A stretch of 13,827 nt of DNA from NCBI GenBank assembly GCA_030592465.1, contig JAUVJB010000054.1, forward strand, positions 1-13,827, written 5' to 3'. Both the position numbers and the translations under genes were made by a program. Position 1 is the first letter of the stretch, and each line of letters starts with the position of its first letter. The notes under the pieces are model-generated. The model searched no databases, was not told where the DNA came from, and worked only from the letters and a program-made list of their open reading frames with translations. Of the stretch, positions 7,288-13,219 are shown in pieces. Source of the DNA: Bacteroidota bacterium (GTDB taxonomy: Bacteria > Bacteroidota > Bacteroidia > Bacteroidales > B39-G9).

Positions 7288-8100
7288 TCAAACCTTAAAC
7301 TTTAAACCCTTGTTATTCGTGTTATCATAAAATTTAATTCTTACTGTTGTGTTAATATTGAAATCTAATAATTCACAAATTTTACCTTTATTTATTGCAA
7401 TTTCTAACAAATTTAATGAATTAAAAATTGCCAGTAGTTCTCCTATTGGTGTTTCATTATAAGTTTTGTTAATCTTACTAATCTTATTACTATTACTTTT
7501 AATAAGTATTTCGAATTTTTTATTTTCACCTACTTTATAAAATAAATCTCGGGAAATATTTGTAATAGCATTTTCATAAGAATCAATATAAATGATACTA
7601 CCGGTAATAATATTCTCATCAACAGCCGGCATAATAGGAATTTGTTGAGATAATTTGGTTATCTCCTTACCCAACTCCATTATATTTTTCCCTTTAACCA
7701 AATCACAAGCTGTCTTAGTAAAAACTGACAGCTCGGGAAACGTTAACAAATCATCATTATTATTATTAATCTTAACAATAATCTCAGGTTTTTTATCAAA
7801 CATTAAACCAAACATACCATTTGCAGAACCAATAAAATAATGTCCCTCAGTTTTTAGTACAATATAAGGACTTTTATTGTTACTTTCGCTATTTACACCT
7901 ATAATATGAATTGTGCCCTTAGGATAATGACTATATGAATTACGCAGGATAAAAGCTGCCTGTGCAACATTATATGTTTGTATTTGATGTGTAATGTCAA
8001 TAATAGTAACATTCGGGCACTCACTTATAATTGCTCCTTTAACTGCTCCAACATAAAAATCGTTAGACTTCCAATCGGTTGTTAGTGTGATTATTGACAT
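7288..8100 (-). CDS. SAM hydroxide adenosyltransferase (DUF62) family protein, divergent catalytic site
   Basis: A 270-residue cytoplasmic protein of the SAM-dependent chlorinase/fluorinase/hydroxide adenosyltransferase family. The N-terminal domain shows ITLTTDWKSNDFYVGAVKG (4-22) and AAFILRNSYSHYPKGTIHII (48-67), and GHYFIGSANGMFGLMFD (86-102) fits the conserved nucleoside-binding loop. Archetypal members split SAM into adenosine and methionine using an Asp-Arg-His triad. By eye, the Asp of VDPGVG aligns with N70, the Arg a few residues later is replaced by Ser/Lys, and the His of FHGRD aligns with P122, so the triad seems absent. I recall similar changes in other Bacteroidetes members, so it may be a lineage subfamily with altered chemistry. 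It is divergent from phoH, an arrangement I associate with Bacteroidetes. The ATG at 8100 gives the conserved N-terminus. Confidence 0.82.
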   Translation of the reverse strand: MSIITLTTDWKSNDFYVGAVKGAIISECPNVTIIDITHQIQTYNVAQAAFILRNSYSHYPKGTIHIIGVNSESNNKSPYIVLKTEGHYFIGSANGMFGLMFDKKPEIIVKINNNNDDLLTFPELSVFTKTACDLVKGKNIMELGKEITKLSQQIPIMPAVDENIITGSIIYIDSYENAITNISRDLFYKVGENKKFEILIKSNSNKISKINKTYNETPIGELLAIFNSLNLLEIAINKGKICELLDFNINTTVRIKFYDNTNNKGLKFKV

Positions 8101-8209
8101 TAATTTTTTTTTTTATAAAGATATACTATTTATTTTTTTAAATTTAATGATAATTGATTAAATTTAATTTCTAATTAATGCGCATCTATAAAGTCAATAA
8201 TAATAGCCG

Positions 8210-8246
8210 TCATTGCTTCTCCGCCAACTGGAGGTTATTGCAATGA
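8210..8246. repeat. Palindromic element with CATTGC arms and degenerate TCCGCCAGCTGGCGGA core
   Basis: TCATTGC (8210-8216) and GCAATGA (8240-8246) flank TCCGCCAACTGGAGGT (8220-8235), a copy of the window's 16-bp palindrome with three changes. It combines the arm sequence of the 5813 element with the core of the 5180 element. Confidence 0.55.
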
Positions 8247-8296
8247 GGATTTTGTGGATAAACACTAATTAATACAAAGCCCAACAAACAAAATTT

Positions 8297-8304
8297 TACA
8301 TTTG
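8297..8304 (+). promoter_or_regulatory. Putative -7 box of phoH
   Basis: TACATTTG matches TAnnTTTG exactly and lies 51 nt before the phoH ATG. No TTG is found at the expected distance upstream, so only the -7 element supports the call. Confidence 0.4.
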
Positions 8305-8355
8305 TAAGCTGTTAAGTATAAAATGTCAAAATTAACAAATATTAAATAAAAAAGT

Positions 8356-9303
8356 ATGGTAGAAAGAATAATATATTTTGAAACTATGGAGCCGATAGAT
8401 TTTTTTGGAGTAAACAATTCAAACATTGATTTATTAAGGACAAAATTTTCTAAAATTAAGATTATTGCCCGAGGCCATGAAATGAAACTGATTGGTGATG
8501 AAAATGAAATACAAAAATTTGAAGAAAAATTTGACTTGCTTATTCAACATCTCGAAAAATATAATAATTTATCAAATTCTGATATTGAGAGAATAATAAA
8601 TAATAATGTTGAGAAAAAAGTCATTTCTAAAAACAATGACGATATTTTAGTATTTGGCAATAATGGTAAACCAATAAAAGCTATCACTGCCAATCAAAAA
8701 GTTATGGTTGAAAAATATAACGACAATGATTTGGTCTTTGCTATTGGTCCTGCCGGTTCGGGTAAGACATATACAGCTATTGCAATGGCAGTAAGAGCAT
8801 TAAAAAACAAAGAAGTGAAACGAATAATATTAAGTCGCCCTGCAGTTGAAGCCGGTGAACGTCTCGGTTTTTTACCCGGTGATATTAAAGAAAAAATTGA
8901 CCCTTATCTTCAACCGTTATATGATGCTTTGTTTGATATGCTGCCTCCACGAAAATTAGAGAGTTACATTAAAGATGGCATTATACAAATTGCTCCTTTG
9001 GCATTTATGAGAGGACGAACTCTCGACAATGCTTTTGTAATATTAGACGAAGCTCAAAACACAACATTAAATCAGTTAAAGATGTTTCTTACACGTATGG
9101 GTAAATTTTCAAAATTTACTGTTACAGGCGATATCACACAAATTGATTTACCACGCAAACGTGATTCGGGATTAATTCAGGCAATTAATATTTTAAAAGA
9201 TATTAAAGGTATAGCAATAGTGTATCTCGATTCAACAGATATTATTCGCCATAGACTTGTAAAATCAATTGTTGAAGCTTACGAAAAATCGAATATTAAG
9301 TAA
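8356..9303 (+). CDS. phoH: PhoH family ATPase
   Basis: A 315-residue P-loop ATPase of the PhoH/YbeZ type. The N-terminal part (about 1-110) has the KH-like region seen in YbeZ-type members. The PhoH core carries Walker A GPAGSGKT (131-138), the conserved SRPAVEAGERLGFLPGD, Walker B VILDEAQN (ending D231 E232) and the sensor-like TGDITQIDLP. PhoH proteins are cytosolic ATPases linked to RNA metabolism and ribosome maturation with YbeY; exact substrates are unsettled. Length and motifs are complete. It is divergent from the SAM-hydrolase-family gene with a 255-nt shared upstream region that holds a -7 box and a palindromic repeat. In many Bacteroidetes I recall a purine synthesis gene next; here a toxin-antitoxin block follows, so the left edge of an acquired region probably lies just after this gene. 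Confidence 0.93.
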   Translation: MVERIIYFETMEPIDFFGVNNSNIDLLRTKFSKIKIIARGHEMKLIGDENEIQKFEEKFDLLIQHLEKYNNLSNSDIERIINNNVEKKVISKNNDDILVFGNNGKPIKAITANQKVMVEKYNDNDLVFAIGPAGSGKTYTAIAMAVRALKNKEVKRIILSRPAVEAGERLGFLPGDIKEKIDPYLQPLYDALFDMLPPRKLESYIKDGIIQIAPLAFMRGRTLDNAFVILDEAQNTTLNQLKMFLTRMGKFSKFTVTGDITQIDLPRKRDSGLIQAINILKDIKGIAIVYLDSTDIIRHRLVKSIVEAYEKSNIK

Positions 9304-9392
9304 ATTAAAATTTTTTGTGAGAAAATATGACATATCTTGAAGTTATGGCTTATAGAAGAAACAAGAAACCAACCTGAAATAATTTAAAATAA

Positions 9393-9431
9393 ATTCGATT
9401 AATATTAACTAATTAGTTAACTTTGTCGAAT
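9393..9431 (+). promoter_or_regulatory. Operator-like dyad over the -7 box of the higBA operon
   Basis: TTAACTAATTAGTTAA (9405-9420) is a perfect 16-bp palindrome. Outer arms ATTCGA (9393-9398) and TCGAAT (9426-9431) extend the symmetry with a one-base offset. The right half overlaps TAACTTTG (9418-9425), an exact TAnnTTTG -7 box. With that box, transcription would start at or within a few bases of the ATG at 9430, giving a nearly leaderless mRNA. Binding by the downstream antitoxin would block the promoter, the usual type II autoregulation. Binding itself is inferred. Confidence 0.55.
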
Positions 9432-9774
9432 GGAAAGGAAAATTATTTTTTTTGGAAATTATTTTTCGAAGTTCTATGAAAAACAGAATAATAAGACAAG
9501 GGATAAGATAGATTATGTGATTGACATTATTAGATTTATTGAAAGAGTTCTAATTCAATTTCTAAAACATATTGAAGGAACGGATAGTTTATATGAAATT
9601 AGAGTATCAACGACTTTTAAACAGATTAGAATATTCTGTTTTTTCGATGAAGGACAGGTAGTTGTGTTAACAAATTGTTTTGTAAAAAAGACACAGAAAA
9701 CACCAAAAAAAGAATTAGAATTAGCCATAAAATTAAAGAAAAATTATTTTAGAACAAAAACGAAAGGAGCTTAA
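9430..9774 (+). CDS. higB: HigB-type toxin (RelE/ParE superfamily, Gp49-like)
   Basis: A 114-residue basic protein, first gene of a toxin-antitoxin pair. Conserved points of the phage Gp49-like/HigB group are visible: an N-terminal helical region, SLYEIRVSTTFKQIRIFCFF (53-72) for the central beta strands, VVVLTNCFVKKTQKTPKKE (77-95), and a Lys-rich C-terminal helix starting ELELAIKLKK. HigB toxins are ribosome-dependent mRNA endoribonucleases. Full length fits the family and no catalytic motif appears lost, although RelE-fold active sites vary. It ends 2 nt before the antitoxin. The toxin-first order is the HigBA arrangement. The ATG at 9430 gives the conserved start MERKIIFF and no upstream alternative is better. 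The dyad at 9405-9420 implies autorepression. Confidence 0.85.
   Translation: MERKIIFFGNYFSKFYEKQNNKTRDKIDYVIDIIRFIERVLIQFLKHIEGTDSLYEIRVSTTFKQIRIFCFFDEGQVVVLTNCFVKKTQKTPKKELELAIKLKKNYFRTKTKGA
9763..9769 (+). promoter_or_regulatory. Strong Shine-Dalgarno sequence of the antitoxin
   Basis: AAAGGAG lies 7 nt before the antitoxin ATG, inside the last codons of the toxin gene. Most genes in the window have no such sequence. It may favour antitoxin over toxin synthesis from the shared mRNA. Confidence 0.6.
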
Positions 9775-9776
9775 AT

Positions 9777-10067
9777 ATGAATACTATAACAACGTTTGAA
9801 GAACATTTAGACAAATATCACGGAAAACAAGGGACAGAAAGCCGTGCACAATTTGATGCTAATTCATTGGCTTTCAGACTCGGTGTAATGCTGCAGGAAG
9901 CCAGAAAAGAAGCAAAATTAACACAAGAAGAATTAGCTGAAAGGACAGGGACAAAGAAAAGTTATATTTCTAGAATTGAAAACGGAAGAAGCGATATTCA
10001 ATTATCAACATTTTATAAATTGATAGAATTTGGATTAGGTAAATCATTGAACATCAGTATAGGATAA
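9777..10067 (+). CDS. higA: HigA-type antitoxin, XRE-family HTH
   Basis: A 96-residue protein with an N-terminal helical arm (about 1-36) and a Cro/C1-type helix-turn-helix (about 37-91: LGVMLQEARKEAKLTQEELA, then RTGTKKSYISRIENGRSDIQ). The arm probably covers the toxin and the HTH represses the operon through the dyad at 9405-9420. It begins 2 nt after the toxin stop behind a strong Shine-Dalgarno sequence, so the pair is cotranscribed and translationally coupled. This HTH-antitoxin size and toxin-first order are typical of HigBA. No start ambiguity. An unrelated XRE protein serves the third toxin module downstream. Confidence 0.85.
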   Translation: MNTITTFEEHLDKYHGKQGTESRAQFDANSLAFRLGVMLQEARKEAKLTQEELAERTGTKKSYISRIENGRSDIQLSTFYKLIEFGLGKSLNISIG

Positions 10068-10370
10068 GGAATTACAAGCCATAATAAAAGCTATATTTAA
10101 TGCGGGGTTCAGTGATAATTTTAAAGTAAATGAATATTAATAAACAACTTGAGTTTGAAAGTGAAGTGCCTCAAAATCCCGCACTATGCGTAGCAAAATC
10201 GTCATAACAAAAAAACAGATTTTTTACAGCTTATCAGTATATGCCGATAATAAAACAGTAGAAAAACTTATATTACGAAAAACATATTAAAAATATTAAG
10301 CCGTATTGTTCACAATAGGGTTTTGATATATATTGAATATAAACGTTACCTGCAAGCGAAGCAAACAAAT
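10068..10370. other. Gene-free spacer after higBA
   Basis: This stretch holds no credible gene. It contains one copy of the ~85-bp direct repeat (10206-10294) and the 9-mer GTTACCTGC (10345-10353), whose inverted partner is just after fic. A 25-codon ORF at 10130-10207 has no support. Confidence 0.5.
10206..10294. repeat. ~85-bp direct repeat, copy 1 (upstream of fic)
   Basis: The segment around CAGATTTTTTACAGCTTA and ATCAGTATATGCCGATAA, ending in ATTACGAAAAACATATT, recurs at 11947-12033 in the same orientation. Identity by eye is roughly 85% with short indels. Both copies lie about 130-170 nt ahead of a toxin gene. A short stem (TTATC with GATAA) encloses the invariant AGTATATGCC. Confidence 0.75.
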
Positions 10371-10434
10371 ATGCGGTGAATAAATAGATAATTTCATTAA
10401 AAAATGCGGTGAATATTGTGTAATGCGGTGAATA
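10371..10434 (+). promoter_or_regulatory. Three ATGCGGTGAATA iterons ahead of fic
   Basis: Identical 12-mers lie at 10371-10382, 10404-10415 and 10423-10434, with starts 33 and 19 nt apart, close to three and two helical turns. The second and third flank the proposed -33 TTG (10416-10418). Exact copies placed around a promoter suggest sites for a regulator, possibly the winged-helix domain of the Fic protein itself. The regulator is inferred. Confidence 0.55.
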
Positions 10435-10447
10435 ATTTATATATTTG
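10416..10447 (+). promoter_or_regulatory. Putative fic promoter (TTG-N21-TATATTTG)
   Basis: TTG at 10416-10418 and TATATTTG at 10440-10447 are separated by 21 nt, the expected Bacteroidetes spacing. Transcription would begin near 10451, about 15 nt before ATG 10466. This rules against the in-frame TTG at 10445, which lies inside the -7 box. Confidence 0.5.
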
Positions 10448-10465
10448 TCGCAAATCTTGCGGAAA

Positions 10466-11566
10466 ATGAAAATTTATATACATCAACAAAAAGAATGGCC
10501 AAATTTCATTTGGGATAATACTCAAATATTGAAATTATTAGGTAATGTTAGAAATCTACAGGGCAAATTGATGGGGAAAATGGAAACCTTGGGTTTTGAT
10601 TTAAGAAAAGAGGCAGTTCTTGATACTTTGACGTTAGATGTATTGAAATCAACAGAAATTGAAGGAGAGTATTTAAATCCGGAGCAGGTTCGTTCTTCAA
10701 TTGCAAGAAGATTAGGAATCGAAATAGCCGGTTCTGTAGAATCTGATAAAAATGTTGATGGAATGGTTGATATGATGCTTGACGCTACAGAAAATTATAA
10801 TAAACCATTAACCGAAGAAAGATTATTTGATTGGCACTCAGCATTGTTTCCGGCAGGAAGAAGCGGAATGTATAAGATAACAGTAGCGAATTGGAGAAAT
10901 GACAAAGGCGGACCAATGCAAGTTGTTTCCGGAGCTATGGGGAAAGAGAAAGTTCATTTTGAAGCCCCGGAATCTTTATTAGTATCAAGCGAAATGAAGC
11001 AATTTCTTAATTGGTTTAATAATGAAAATCAATTAGATTTAGTTTTAAAGGCTGCAATTGCACATTTATGGTTTGTTACAATACATCCATTTGATGATGG
11101 AAATGGTAGAATATCAAGAGCCATAACAGATATGCTTTTAGCTCAATCTGATAAAAGTCAACAACGATTTTATAGTATGTCATCACAAATTCGGGTAGAA
11201 AGAAAGAAATATTATGAAATTTTAGAAAAAACTCAAAAAGGAAATCTTGATATAACAAAGTGGTTGCTTTGGTTTTTAGAGTGCTTGAATGATGCTTTCG
11301 TTTCAACAGAAGTAGTATTGTCAAAGGTGTTAAAGAAAGCAGAATTTTGGAATATTCATTCTAAAACATTAATTAATGAACGACAGAAAAAGATGCTTAA
11401 TAATTTGTTAGATGGATTTGATGGTAAACTTACATCTTCAAAATGGGCGAAAATAACAAAATGTTCTAATGATACAGCATTAAGAGATATTCAAGATTTG
11501 ATAAAAAAGAATATTTTGAAAAAGGAACAGGCAGGTGGACGAAGTACAAATTACAAATTAGTATAA
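10466..11566 (+). CDS. Fic family AMP-transferase with DUF4172 and winged-helix domains
   Basis: A 366-residue Fic protein. Fic enzymes usually transfer AMP from ATP to a target hydroxyl and so inactivate it. The N-terminal DUF4172 region (about 1-85) begins MKIYIHQQKEWPNFIWD. The inhibitory motif (S/T)xxxE(G/N) appears as STEIEG (S62, E66, G67), upstream of the core, so it is a class II, self-inhibited Fic protein that needs no separate antitoxin. The Fic core (about 115-280) has the catalytic loop HPFDDGNGRISR (207-218) complete, and a flap near 148-165. The C-terminal winged helix (about 300-366, ending in GGRSTNY) could bind DNA. The start is ATG 10466 because the upstream TTG sits in the promoter. 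It stands alone between two direct repeats. Target protein unknown. Confidence 0.92.
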   Translation: MKIYIHQQKEWPNFIWDNTQILKLLGNVRNLQGKLMGKMETLGFDLRKEAVLDTLTLDVLKSTEIEGEYLNPEQVRSSIARRLGIEIAGSVESDKNVDGMVDMMLDATENYNKPLTEERLFDWHSALFPAGRSGMYKITVANWRNDKGGPMQVVSGAMGKEKVHFEAPESLLVSSEMKQFLNWFNNENQLDLVLKAAIAHLWFVTIHPFDDGNGRISRAITDMLLAQSDKSQQRFYSMSSQIRVERKKYYEILEKTQKGNLDITKWLLWFLECLNDAFVSTEVVLSKVLKKAEFWNIHSKTLINERQKKMLNNLLDGFDGKLTSSKWAKITKCSNDTALRDIQDLIKKNILKKEQAGGRSTNYKLV

Positions 11567-11695
11567 AGTGCCGGCAGGTAACACGCAATATAAAAAATTA
11601 GACGGAAAGTGTTAAATATGAATAAATTAGCAATAAATAAACGATGTGGTAAATTGAAAGATTGGAGTTTTGAAATGCCAAACACCATGGTTCGG

Positions 11696-11712
11696 CGTAG
11701 GCTCTGCCTACG
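11696..11712. repeat. Short G+C-rich hairpin CGTAGGC-TCT-GCCTACG
   Basis: A perfect 7-bp stem with a 3-nt loop, about 130 nt after the fic stop. No T tract follows, so it is more likely a small palindromic repeat than a terminator. Confidence 0.45.
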
Positions 11713-11946
11713 TCGTTTAACTACTTCACATGTTTTATTTAACTCTTGTGTAATATATTTTTTTTACATAATATCCGCAAGTGAATTTTTATTCGTTTAC
11801 AGATAAAAAAATAAAAAGACATAGGCACAGTCTGCGCTCGTTGAAAATTAAGAGTAAATAATTTGTTAATTTTCTCAAAATTTATAAATTTACAAAGTAA
11901 TATAAACTGTATCAATTAAAACATGTTTTTTGCTGCACATTTGTTT

Positions 11947-12033
11947 AACAAAAACAGATTTTTTGTAGCTTATCAGTATATGCCGATAGTAAAACGACAG
12001 AAAACTCATATTACGAAAAATATATTGAAAATA
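11947..12033. repeat. ~85-bp direct repeat, copy 2 (upstream of the TAC operon)
   Basis: Partner of 10206-10294 in the same orientation. The stretch TAGCTTATCAGTATATGCC is almost unchanged and the rest differs by scattered substitutions and one- or two-base indels. Recombination between the copies would remove the whole fic gene with its promoter. Confidence 0.75.
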
Positions 12034-12125
12034 AACGGAATTGGCAGGTTATTTAATTGTTAAGGAATGTGTATAATTTTTAAATTAGAATAGAATATAA
12101 AATATGTTGAAAAACACAAATAAAA

Positions 12126-12141
12126 TCAACCTGCAGGTTGA
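12126..12141 (+). promoter_or_regulatory. Operator-like 16-bp palindrome of the TAC operon
   Basis: TCAACCTGCAGGTTGA is a perfect palindrome 21 nt before the first ATG of the operon. A half-site GCAGGTT recurs at 12044-12050. Its right arm contains TTG (12138-12140), which stands 21 nt before TATGTTTG (12162-12169), the usual promoter geometry. That -7 box overlaps the ATG at 12163, so the promoter match may be coincidental. The XRE antitoxin of this operon is the likely ligand. Confidence 0.5.
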
Positions 12142-12162
12142 ATTTTTGTAAAAATAAGTTGT

Positions 12163-12771
12163 ATGTTTGCAATCGAAAGTATAGTAAAAGATAGTTTATA
12201 CGCCGTTAAATATACAGATGAAATTGATGAATTTGAAAACAACGAATTTATTGAAGATGAAGAGCCTCAAGATGAATTTTGCAGAATATTTAACAATTGG
12301 CAAGATCCTGAATATCTGGACGGATTTTTCAACAAACACAAAAAAGACTTACAAAGCAAATTTTTCAACTTCATTTCAATAGAGGAAGCAATTAAAAAAA
12401 CTATTGATGAAGCTTATGAATTTCAACAAGAAATATTATCAACAGCAGAGAATGGAAAAAAAGATTTTTTACAAAATTTACAAACACTGTTTAGACCTTT
12501 ACATAAAAGTGAAGAATTTATATACCCCATTCCAAATTTTCAAAAAAGTAAGGCATATGGTTCTAGAAGAAGTTGGTTACGAATTTATGCAATAAGAATA
12601 GACAAAAATGTTTTTTTCATTACTGGCGGAGCAATAAAATTAACAAAAACGATGAATAAAAAGCACTTAAAAAAGGAGCTTAAAAAATTAGAAAAAGTAA
12701 AGCAATTTTTAATTTCAGAAAATATAATTGATAATGAGAGTATCGTAGATTTTTTAGAATTAGACTTGTAA
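12163..12771 (+). CDS. Putative toxin of a toxin-antitoxin-chaperone operon
   Basis: A 202-residue cytoplasmic protein that I cannot place in a characterised family. The N-terminal half is acidic (residues 19-40 rich in Asp/Glu), with DEFCRIFNNWQDPEYLDGFF (37-56) and ISIEEAIKKTIDEAYEFQ (71-88). The C-terminal part is basic: SWLRIYAIRID (137-147) and NVFFITGGAIKLTKTM (149-164) look like paired beta strands, followed by a Lys/Glu helix KKHLKKELKKLEKVKQFL. This strand-strand-helix end resembles the C-terminal half of RelE/HigB toxins, but the 100-residue N-terminal extension is unlike them. First position before an XRE gene (4-nt gap) and a SecB-like gene makes toxin the best reading. No alternative ATG exists until M164. 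Resemblance to uncharacterised Bacteroidetes proteins beside XRE genes is from memory. Confidence 0.6.
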   Translation: MFAIESIVKDSLYAVKYTDEIDEFENNEFIEDEEPQDEFCRIFNNWQDPEYLDGFFNKHKKDLQSKFFNFISIEEAIKKTIDEAYEFQQEILSTAENGKKDFLQNLQTLFRPLHKSEEFIYPIPNFQKSKAYGSRRSWLRIYAIRIDKNVFFITGGAIKLTKTMNKKHLKKELKKLEKVKQFLISENIIDNESIVDFLELDL

Positions 12772-12775
12772 GATT

Positions 12776-13216
12776 ATGGCAAATTTAAATAAAATAAATA
12801 AATTGGCTTCAAACAGTTCCAAATGGAAAGAAGAAGCTCAAAAAAGAAAAGAAAATAGAGATTGGCAAAAACACTCGCAAAAAATTGCAATAAAAGTTTT
12901 AAAAGTCATTAGAGAAAAAGGCATAAAACAAAAGCAATTAGCTGAAATGATAGGTGTTTCTGCACAACAAATAAATAAAATTGTTAAAGGTAGCGAGAAC
13001 TTAACTTTAATGACTATTGCCAAGCTTGAAAATGCTTTAAATATTGAATTGTTATTTACAAAAAATGAAAGTGTAATTATTCAAAAAGAATATATTCCTC
13101 AACCTGTATATTTTAATGTTTACAATAACACAAAAATTGTATCTCAGAAAACAGTTAAATATGAGAAAAAAAGTGAAATATATTTTGAAGATAGCATTTT
13201 TGAAAAAGTTGGATAA
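12776..13216 (+). CDS. XRE-family antitoxin with C-terminal chaperone-addiction-like tail
   Basis: A 146-residue protein. A charged N-terminal helical region (1-36, with KWKEEAQKRKENRDWQKHSQ) precedes a Cro/C1-type HTH (about 38-92: VLKVIREKGIKQKQLAEMIG, then VSAQQINKIVKGSENLTLMT). A tail of about 50 residues follows (97-146) with hydrophobic/aromatic VIIQKEYIPQPVYFNVY and an acidic-aromatic end EIYFEDSIFEKVG. In M. tuberculosis HigA1 the C-terminal extension is the chaperone addiction (ChAD) segment bound by its SecB-like partner; this tail is in the right place and of similar size, and a SecB-like gene follows 3 nt downstream. The HTH probably represses the operon at 12126-12141. The ATG at 12776 is 4 nt after the toxin stop, so the genes are translationally coupled. 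Confidence 0.75.
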   Translation: MANLNKINKLASNSSKWKEEAQKRKENRDWQKHSQKIAIKVLKVIREKGIKQKQLAEMIGVSAQQINKIVKGSENLTLMTIAKLENALNIELLFTKNESVIIQKEYIPQPVYFNVYNNTKIVSQKTVKYEKKSEIYFEDSIFEKVG

Positions 13217-13219
13217 ATT

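Larger units (their letters stand above)
11567..12162. other. 596-nt non-coding spacer before the TAC operon
   Basis: I see no supported gene. Contents: GCAGGTAAC (11574-11582), inverted partner of a 9-mer before fic; a hairpin CGTAGGC-TCT-GCCTACG (11696-11712); A+T-rich sequence; the second ~85-bp direct repeat; a GCAGGTT half-site (12044-12050); and the operator-like palindrome. A 65-codon ORF at 11609-11806 reads through the hairpin and has no family resemblance; it could be debris of an older gene. Confidence 0.5.

Noticed and set aside
9304..9429. 16-codon ORF after phoH (MTYLEVMAYRRNKKPT)
   Set aside because: Too short and without a ribosome site; may be a remnant but nothing supports it.
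10130..10207. 25-codon ORF MNINKQLEFESEVPQNPALC...
   Set aside because: Too short, no Shine-Dalgarno sequence, and its end runs into the direct repeat; no support as a gene.
10371..10434. CRISPR-like array
   Set aside because: Only three 12-bp units with unequal short spacing; too short for CRISPR repeats and no cas genes present.
10445..10465. TTG start for fic seven codons upstream
   Set aside because: It lies inside the -7 box TATATTTG; ATG 10466 gives the conserved DUF4172 start MKIYIHQQKEW.
11609..11806. 65-codon plus-strand ORF between fic and the TAC operon
   Set aside because: GTG start, no recognisable domain, reads through a palindromic hairpin and ends in low-complexity aromatic residues; treated as spacer or debris.
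11567..12162. Integron attC site or cassette recombination site
   Set aside because: The 9-mers near fic do not fit the GTTRRRY / RYYYAAC core sites and no integrase is in view.
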